This document shows, one piece after another, positions 19,378-24,475 of a DNA stretch of 24,475 nt (the stretch's first letter is position 1; each line of letters opens with the position of its first letter). Origin of the DNA: Welwitschia mirabilis (Eukaryota > Gnetophyta > Gnetopsida > Welwitschiales); assembly GCA_051453625.1 (NCBI GenBank), contig JBOZIK010000001.1, positions 181,300,370-181,324,844 of the forward strand. Direction: 5' to 3'. A program made the position numbers and the translations under genes. The notes beneath the pieces were generated by a model that was not told the DNA's origin, did not search any database, and saw nothing but the letters and a program-made list of their open reading frames with translations.

Positions 19378-20431
19378 ACAATTATGAAATCCTTTAGGTA
19401 AACCTATAAGTCAAATAACTTGTGAAAAGCACACATTAGTATAGACAGGAGTTCATCCAAATGTCGTAACCCAATGAAGGATCTAGGAATAGAGTTAGAG
19501 AATTAATTTCTAGTATATATTTAGGATCTTTTATCTTATAAAAGCTAGAAGAAAATAAACAAGTAAATGTAATACAAGTGAATGGAGATGAAATGCAGTG
19601 AAAGGAAATGGAAAATGTAATGGATTCCACTTAGATCTTAGTATTTCTATTACAAGGACTATCTTCTCTATAATTTAGATCAATTAAGAATAGCATTCAA
19701 CTATTTCTTAACCAATATAAACTAATGAGATCTACCAAGTAGAATAATGAATATAATATAAAATGGAATGGAAATTAAATGCAAATTTAATACTAAACAA
19801 AATCAACCTTAAGAAAGGCTTTCCTTATGATCTAGATAAATCATAAATTTATCATAAAAAACTATGATTAATGTAAATCATAAGGGACATATAAAATAAA
19901 AATGAAATAACGATTGTATTGATTCAAAATAGTATTCAAGAATATTACATCCACTTACAAATATAATAACAACACCTCAATGGAAGAAACTTAGCTTAAC
20001 ACTAAGGAAACTTGTTTCTGTAGATCTGGATAGACCTCTTGCCCTTCAATATTTTATCACAAACATATTAGATACAAAATATGAAAATATAAATGAAGGA
20101 GGGGAAGGGTATTTAAAGTTTTATATTAAGGTTCTATAAATAAAACCTAGGAGTTAGAAAAAAAACCCTAATAGCCCACATGGGTTGATTGACTTCATTA
20201 CAAAGATATTTCTTTCTAATTATACAAAAATAGCTATTGTCCCGATTATTAGTGGGATGACATGGGGTATGTCACCCTATGCCAAACATCTTTATGCCCT
20301 GCTACCAGGCTTATATTTGCTATTTATGTCAGCAGTGTCATCATCCTACATGTTGTGGGGATAACATAGGGGATAACATGGGGGATGATAGTCTTTTTAT
20401 CAGAATTCACCAAGTCCCTACATGCTCAATT
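19378..20431 (-). repeat. LTR-like repeat, copy A
   Basis: About 1.05 kb, collinear with copy B (20949-22150) from CAATTATGAAAT through the AATGTCGTAACCCAATGAAGG box to the hairpin at 20340-20389, and to TGCTCAATT at 20423, which is also found at the end of copy C. On the minus strand it reads: hairpins, a TTTAAATA box (20110-20117), a leader, and a conserved end near GACATTTGGATGAACTCC. This order resembles U3-R-U5 of an LTR, but terminal TG/CA and target duplications were not defined. Confidence 0.7.
20254..20389. other. Hairpin-forming dyads in copy A
   Basis: GGGATGACAT and ATGTCACCC (20254-20278) pair with one bulge. ATCATCC (20340-20346) and GGATGAT (20383-20389) pair perfectly, with ATG/CAT also pairing inside. 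Confidence 0.6.
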
Positions 20432-20948
20432 AACAAATAGAAAATCAAAATAAAATATGACATACCATAGTCTGACTAGTTGTGGAAACAATAAGAAGGA
20501 TGATGATCATAGTAAAAAAAACTAAAAATATGAAAATCCATTGATAGAAGAAAATTAGATTTCCATTCAAACTGTCATGGGAAAGACAAGAAGGATGATT
20601 ATTTATTTGAACTTTTTCAAAAAATAAAATTGTGAAAAGCAGAAAAATAATAGGACTATCGTCCTTCTTGTCATGTGGACAACAAAGAAAATGAGAGTCT
20701 TACTCATAAAAAAAAATTAAGTTGTGAAATAATTAAAAAACAACTAAATTCAAAATTTAGAACTATCATGTTCCATGTCATTAGGACAATAGGAAGAATG
20801 ATAGAATCCCTAAGAAAAATTTTGAAAAATAACATTATGTGGAAATAAACCTACTTTAAACTATATTATAAATATAACATTAATTTAAATAAATAACTTG
20901 AATAGAAAAAATTCAAGGAAATTATCTAGTTAATAACAATTCTCTTAG
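20432..20948. other. Spacer between repeat copies A and B
   Basis: A-rich, no ORF. It contains a long dyad: 20585-20599 (GACAAGAAGGATGAT) pairs with 20658-20672 (ATCGTCCTTCTTGTC) at 14 of 15 positions. TTGTC/GACAA at 20669-20683 makes a small extra hairpin. It may be the internal part of a short element flanked by copies B and A. Confidence 0.5.
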
Positions 20949-22150
20949 CAATTCTGAAGTCATTTAGATAAAACTGTAAATCGAATAACTTGCAGCAAAC
21001 ACATGCTAGTATAGATGGGAGATCACTTGAATGTCATAATCCCAATGAAGGCACTAAACTTAGAGTTAGAAAATTGATTTCTAAAAGTATTTTTACTCTT
21101 TTTATCTTTTAATGACTAAAATTAAATAACAATACAAAAAGTAATAAAAGATGAATGGAGATGAAATGCCGTGAATGGAAATGGAAATGTAATGGATTCT
21201 ATTTAGATCTTAGTCTTTCTATCATAAGGACTATCTTCTCTATAATTTAGATTAATTAAGAAGAGCATTCAACTAGTTCTTAACCAATATAAACTAATGA
21301 GATCTACCAAGTATAATAATGAATGCAATATAAAATGGAATGAAAAAGAAATGCAAATTTAATAATAAACAAGATCAACCTTAAGAAAGCTTATCCTTAT
21401 GATCTAGATAAATCATAAATTTGTCACAATAAACTATGATTAATGTAAACCATAAGGGACATATAAAATAAAAATGAAATAAAGGTTATATTGATTCAAA
21501 AGAGTATTCAAGAATATTACATCCACTTACAAATATAATAACAACACCTCAATGGAATAAACTTAGCNNNNNNNNNNNNNNNNNNNNNNNNNNNNNNNNN
21601 NNNNNNNNNNNNNNNNNNNNNNNNNNNNNNNNNNNNNNNNNNNNNNNNNNNNNNNNNNNNNNNNNNNAATTTAAAAGAGTATTCAAGAACATTACATCCA
21701 CTTACAAATAAAATAATAGTTCCTCAATGAAAGAGACTTAGCCCAAGACTAAGGAAACTCCATTCTATAGCTCTAGATGGACCTCCTGTCCGTCAATCTT
21801 TCATCACAAGCATATCAGGTATAAAAGATAAAAATAGAAATGAAGGAGGGGAATGGTTTTTATAGTTTTATATTGAGGTTCTAGAAACAAAACCTTAAAA
21901 GTTAGAAAAGAAAACCTAATAGCCCACATAAGTCGCTTGACTCCATTACAAAGATATTTTTTTGACTATACAAAAATAGTTGTCATCTCGACTGTTTTTG
22001 GGATGACATGGGGTCCATAACCCTACATTAAATATCTTCATGCCCCACTATTAGCCCCGCAGCTTCTATTCATGTTAGTAGTATCATCATCCTACATGTC
22101 ATGGGGATGACACAAGAGATGAAAATCTTCCTTATATCCAATCTCTAAGG
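20949..22150 (-). repeat. LTR-like repeat, copy B, interrupted by a gap
   Basis: Collinear with copy A. The distance from the GTATAGA anchor to the gattcaaaa box is 481 here and 480 in A. From TTAGC after that box to the hairpin it is 345 in both. The gap at 21568-21667 adds a second, different version of a 75-base segment. A minus-strand TATAAAAA lies at 21857-21864. The dyad TCATCC/GGATGA is at 22087-22110. Confidence 0.75.
21568..21667. other. Assembly gap of exactly 100 N, unknown true size
   Basis: The round length is the usual placeholder. The 75 bases before and the 75 bases after the gap are homologous to the same segment of copy A (19921-19995), so the two contig ends overlap in repeat position but differ in sequence. 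Confidence 0.95.
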
Positions 22151-22156
22151 TAAATT

Positions 22157-22425
22157 NNNNNNNNNNNNNNNNNNNNNNNNNNNNNNNNNNNNNNNNNNNN
22201 NNNNNNNNNNNNNNNNNNNNNNNNNNNNNNNNNNNNNNNNNNNNNNNNNNNNNNNNNNNNNNNNNNNNNNNNNNNNNNNNNNNNNNNNNNNNNNNNNNNN
22301 NNNNNNNNNNNNNNNNNNNNNNNNNNNNNNNNNNNNNNNNNNNNNNNNNNNNNNNNNNNNNNNNNNNNNNNNNNNNNNNNNNNNNNNNNNNNNNNNNNNN
22401 NNNNNNNNNNNNNNNNNNNNNNNNN
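22157..22425. other. Assembly gap (269 N)
   Basis: A run of N between copy B and the sequence leading to copy C. ORFs crossing it are artefacts. Confidence 0.99.
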
Positions 22426-23507
22426 AAAAAGATGTAAATTAAATTTCATTAAATCATGTAAGAAAATGATATCATCAATAGGTAACTAGTACAAATTCTA
22501 AAGAATTTTCCTAGGCCCCCTATTTAAGCATGTCACTATAGAATAAATGAATGCTATACACATATAGAAATCATAAAAATGTAACTTTGATGGCTTATGA
22601 AATGAAACTGTGTGTGCATATTATAGAAATAGTAATAATGAACTATTGTGATAGGATTAAGTAGTGCTATTTCAAAAAAAAATAATGTCTTTTAAGTTCA
22701 TTAGTGTCATAAAAAAGGCAAAGGACAAGAGTATATACAGCACTTTTTAGATGATTTCAAAACATGGCTATGGAAAAACTTGTGAGTGTGCTACTAGATC
22801 CTGTAAGGTAAACTTCATGAACTCTCCATAAATTTATTCAAATAACATAAGAAACTAATTCAAATAACCCATTTTAATTTAATATCATGATGTTCAAAAA
22901 TGAGAATTTTTATACTAAAAATTATAGAATAATTCCTAAAAAGATTTCCTACCTCCCCACAAGAGAAGCAAGACATCCTGAATTACACTAAGAATATAGG
23001 AGAAGTATCATCCCCTTTATTGTTAGAATGACAGGAATGGGATGATAGTCATCAAATCAATTGTTTGAAGAAGAAGTGAAATTACAAAAATCTAGAAAAC
23101 CAGCAAATATAGAAAAACAATAGAAAATAGGAGAAAAGTGAAGAAATAGCCTGAAGAGAAACCTTGTGATGGAGAAGGAAAATGTGATAGTAGAACAAGA
23201 TGCACTACATAAAAAGAAATAATCTCAAAGACTCCTTAAATATGCCCAAACTCATGGAAAGAATAACTAGAACTCATTAGATCATGGAAACTAATTAGAA
23301 AGAAAATAACAATCCTTTAGAAAAAATTATAAATAAATAACAATGAACTAGAAAATCATTAAATCCATAATATGATGCTTAAAAAGTATGAAAAATGACT
23401 TTGAAAGTTCAACAAAACAACTAAAGAAAAAACAAAAATAAAAATGCATAACTAGAAACATAAGAAGATTGCTTTCATATCCTAAATTCTAACCTAACAA
23501 ATTCCCT
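22426..23507. other. Spacer between repeat copies B and C
   Basis: AT-rich, no coding domain. It contains a perfect nine-base dyad, TATCATCCC (23006-23014) and GGGATGATA (23039-23047), of the same kind as in the repeat copies, so it probably belongs to the same element family. Confidence 0.5.
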
Positions 23508-24475
23508 TAGCAACAATTATAAAATTACTTCATAAGAATTATTACGGTGTGTATTTATGCAATGTTTCACTCTTTGATCTCAATCCTGTTAATTATAAAT
23601 AAGATGCAAAATACAACACGCTGGTATAGATGGAGTGATCCGAATGTCGTAATTCCATTGAAGGCCAATAGTATAGATAATAAAGAGTTGATTTCTAGAA
23701 AGAAATGTGTAACTCTAATCTATTGAAATAAATTGCAATGCATGGAAATTGAAATAATGATGTAAAATTAATCTATGAAAAGAAATAGCAATGCACCTAA
23801 TCTAATCAAGATCAACCTTAACCAAGGCTGTTCTTTTAACCTATATATTTAAAGAAACCTGTCACGAATCTAAAACAACATAAACTATGAGGGATAAGTT
23901 CCTACAATTATTAACAAAAGGGATAATTCATATTAAAGGTATAAAAATCATCTGTATCATAAAGTGATTATTCCTCAATGGAGGATACACTGCCCAACAC
24001 CAAGGTAACATCTCTTTGGATTACAAGATGGTTCTTGGGTCCCAAGATCTCCTATTATGAGAATGTCAAGTACTGTCAAAGATGATTAGGATCAAGGTGA
24101 AGACCTTTATTTATAGACATAAAGGGAAAGGAAACTGACAAAAAAGCATAAGAGAAACTCTAGCTAACATGCAAGGAAAATTCGCAAATAACAAGCGACA
24201 ACTCGAGAATACATTTTGTGAAACTATAAGAGAATAGTATCATCCTTCTGATCATCCGAATGATGGAGAAGATGACAAATATTAACAATGAGTTATCTGC
24301 TTCGCTTTTAATTTAACTATCTATGAACTACATGTAAAGTCCTACCAACTAGTTCTAAAGATGTCATCCACTAGTGTCGTCTAGACAATGAGGTGGATGA
24401 TGGAGTCTGATAATAAGATCTTTAGTTTGACTACAAATTATCTTGGAAGAGGTCTGTTTGTTGCTCAATTAGGGT
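23508..24475 (-). repeat. LTR-like repeat, copy C, diverged and cut by the window end
   Basis: It shares with A and B the GTATAGATGGAGTGATCC and AATGTCGTAATTCCATTGAAGG boxes (about 23624-23664), the AAGATCAACCTTAA box, the CCTCAATGGA box and TGCTCAATT near 24462. It is much more diverged and shorter between anchors. A clean minus-strand TATAAATA lies at 24108-24115. Two dyads follow at 24240-24275 and 24364-24400. Confidence 0.65.
24240..24400. other. Hairpin-forming dyads in copy C
   Basis: 24240-24275 folds as TCATC-(bulge C)-TTCT, then ATCAT, loop CCGA, ATGAT, then AGAAGATGA. TCATCCAC (24364-24371) and GTGGATGA (24393-24400) are perfect eight-base arms with CTAG-containing loop sequence between them. 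Confidence 0.6.

Noticed and set aside
19436-19630. 64-codon minus-strand ORF
   Set aside because: It lies inside LTR-like copy A, and the matching part of copy B is not open in the same way.
22132-22449. 105-codon minus-strand ORF
   Set aside because: Almost entirely N.
1-24475. CRISPR array, operon, rRNA or tRNA gene
   Set aside because: No regularly spaced identical repeats with unique spacers, no prokaryotic gene layout and no rRNA-like block. The only tRNA-like patch (19220-19300) is incomplete.

Overview
The window looks like nuclear DNA of a seed plant (probably an angiosperm; I cannot name the lineage). It is very AT-rich and poor in CpG, carries plant-type Ty1/copia retrotransposon remains, and holds two short gene-like pieces, one of them the C-terminal end of a plant-type small heat-shock protein. 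Nothing looks prokaryotic. Four runs of N interrupt it: 5643-6627, 11933-12024, 21568-21667 (exactly 100 N) and 22157-22425.

Region 1 (1-1370) is AT-rich flank with no recognisable gene. Region 2 (1371-9472) is one structurally bounded LTR retrotransposon: target-site duplication GCTAT at both ends, two LTRs of about 1.5 kb that are clearly homologous but old, a decayed primer-binding site, a dead copia-type gag, a dead protease/pre-integrase segment, and then, where integrase and reverse transcriptase should follow, a promoter-like non-coding block, an assembly gap, and a dead ORF resembling the 'putative plant transposon protein' family. The 3' part carries a three-unit 47-bp tandem repeat just before the polypurine tract.

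Region 3 (9473-14055) is AT-rich intergenic sequence with microsatellites and one small nested inverted repeat. Region 4 (14056-16215) is a second, unrelated copia relic on the plus strand: pre-integrase, integrase with all three catalytic acidic positions still visible, and reverse transcriptase ending just after YVDD. It is full of stops and frameshifts, and no LTRs could be assigned. Region 5 (16216-19377) is AT-rich but contains two minus-strand coding-like pieces: a small heat-shock protein C-terminal half (16776-17030) and an unidentified 133-codon exon-like ORF (18419-18828), each preceded by a plausible splice acceptor AG.

Region 6 (19378-24475) consists mainly of three same-orientation copies (A, B, C) of an LTR-like repeat read on the minus strand, with TATA-like boxes and recurring hairpins built from TCATCC...GGATGA. 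Copy B is broken by a 100-N gap whose two edges carry overlapping but non-identical sequence.

No gene in the window forms a working operon or pathway. The mobile-element genes are all broken. The possible host-derived material is limited to the two minus-strand pieces. The most informative signals are the repeat architecture: the palindromic GGTCGAC-type motif array in the LTR, the unusual gene content of the first element, and the hairpin-rich repeat family at the right end.
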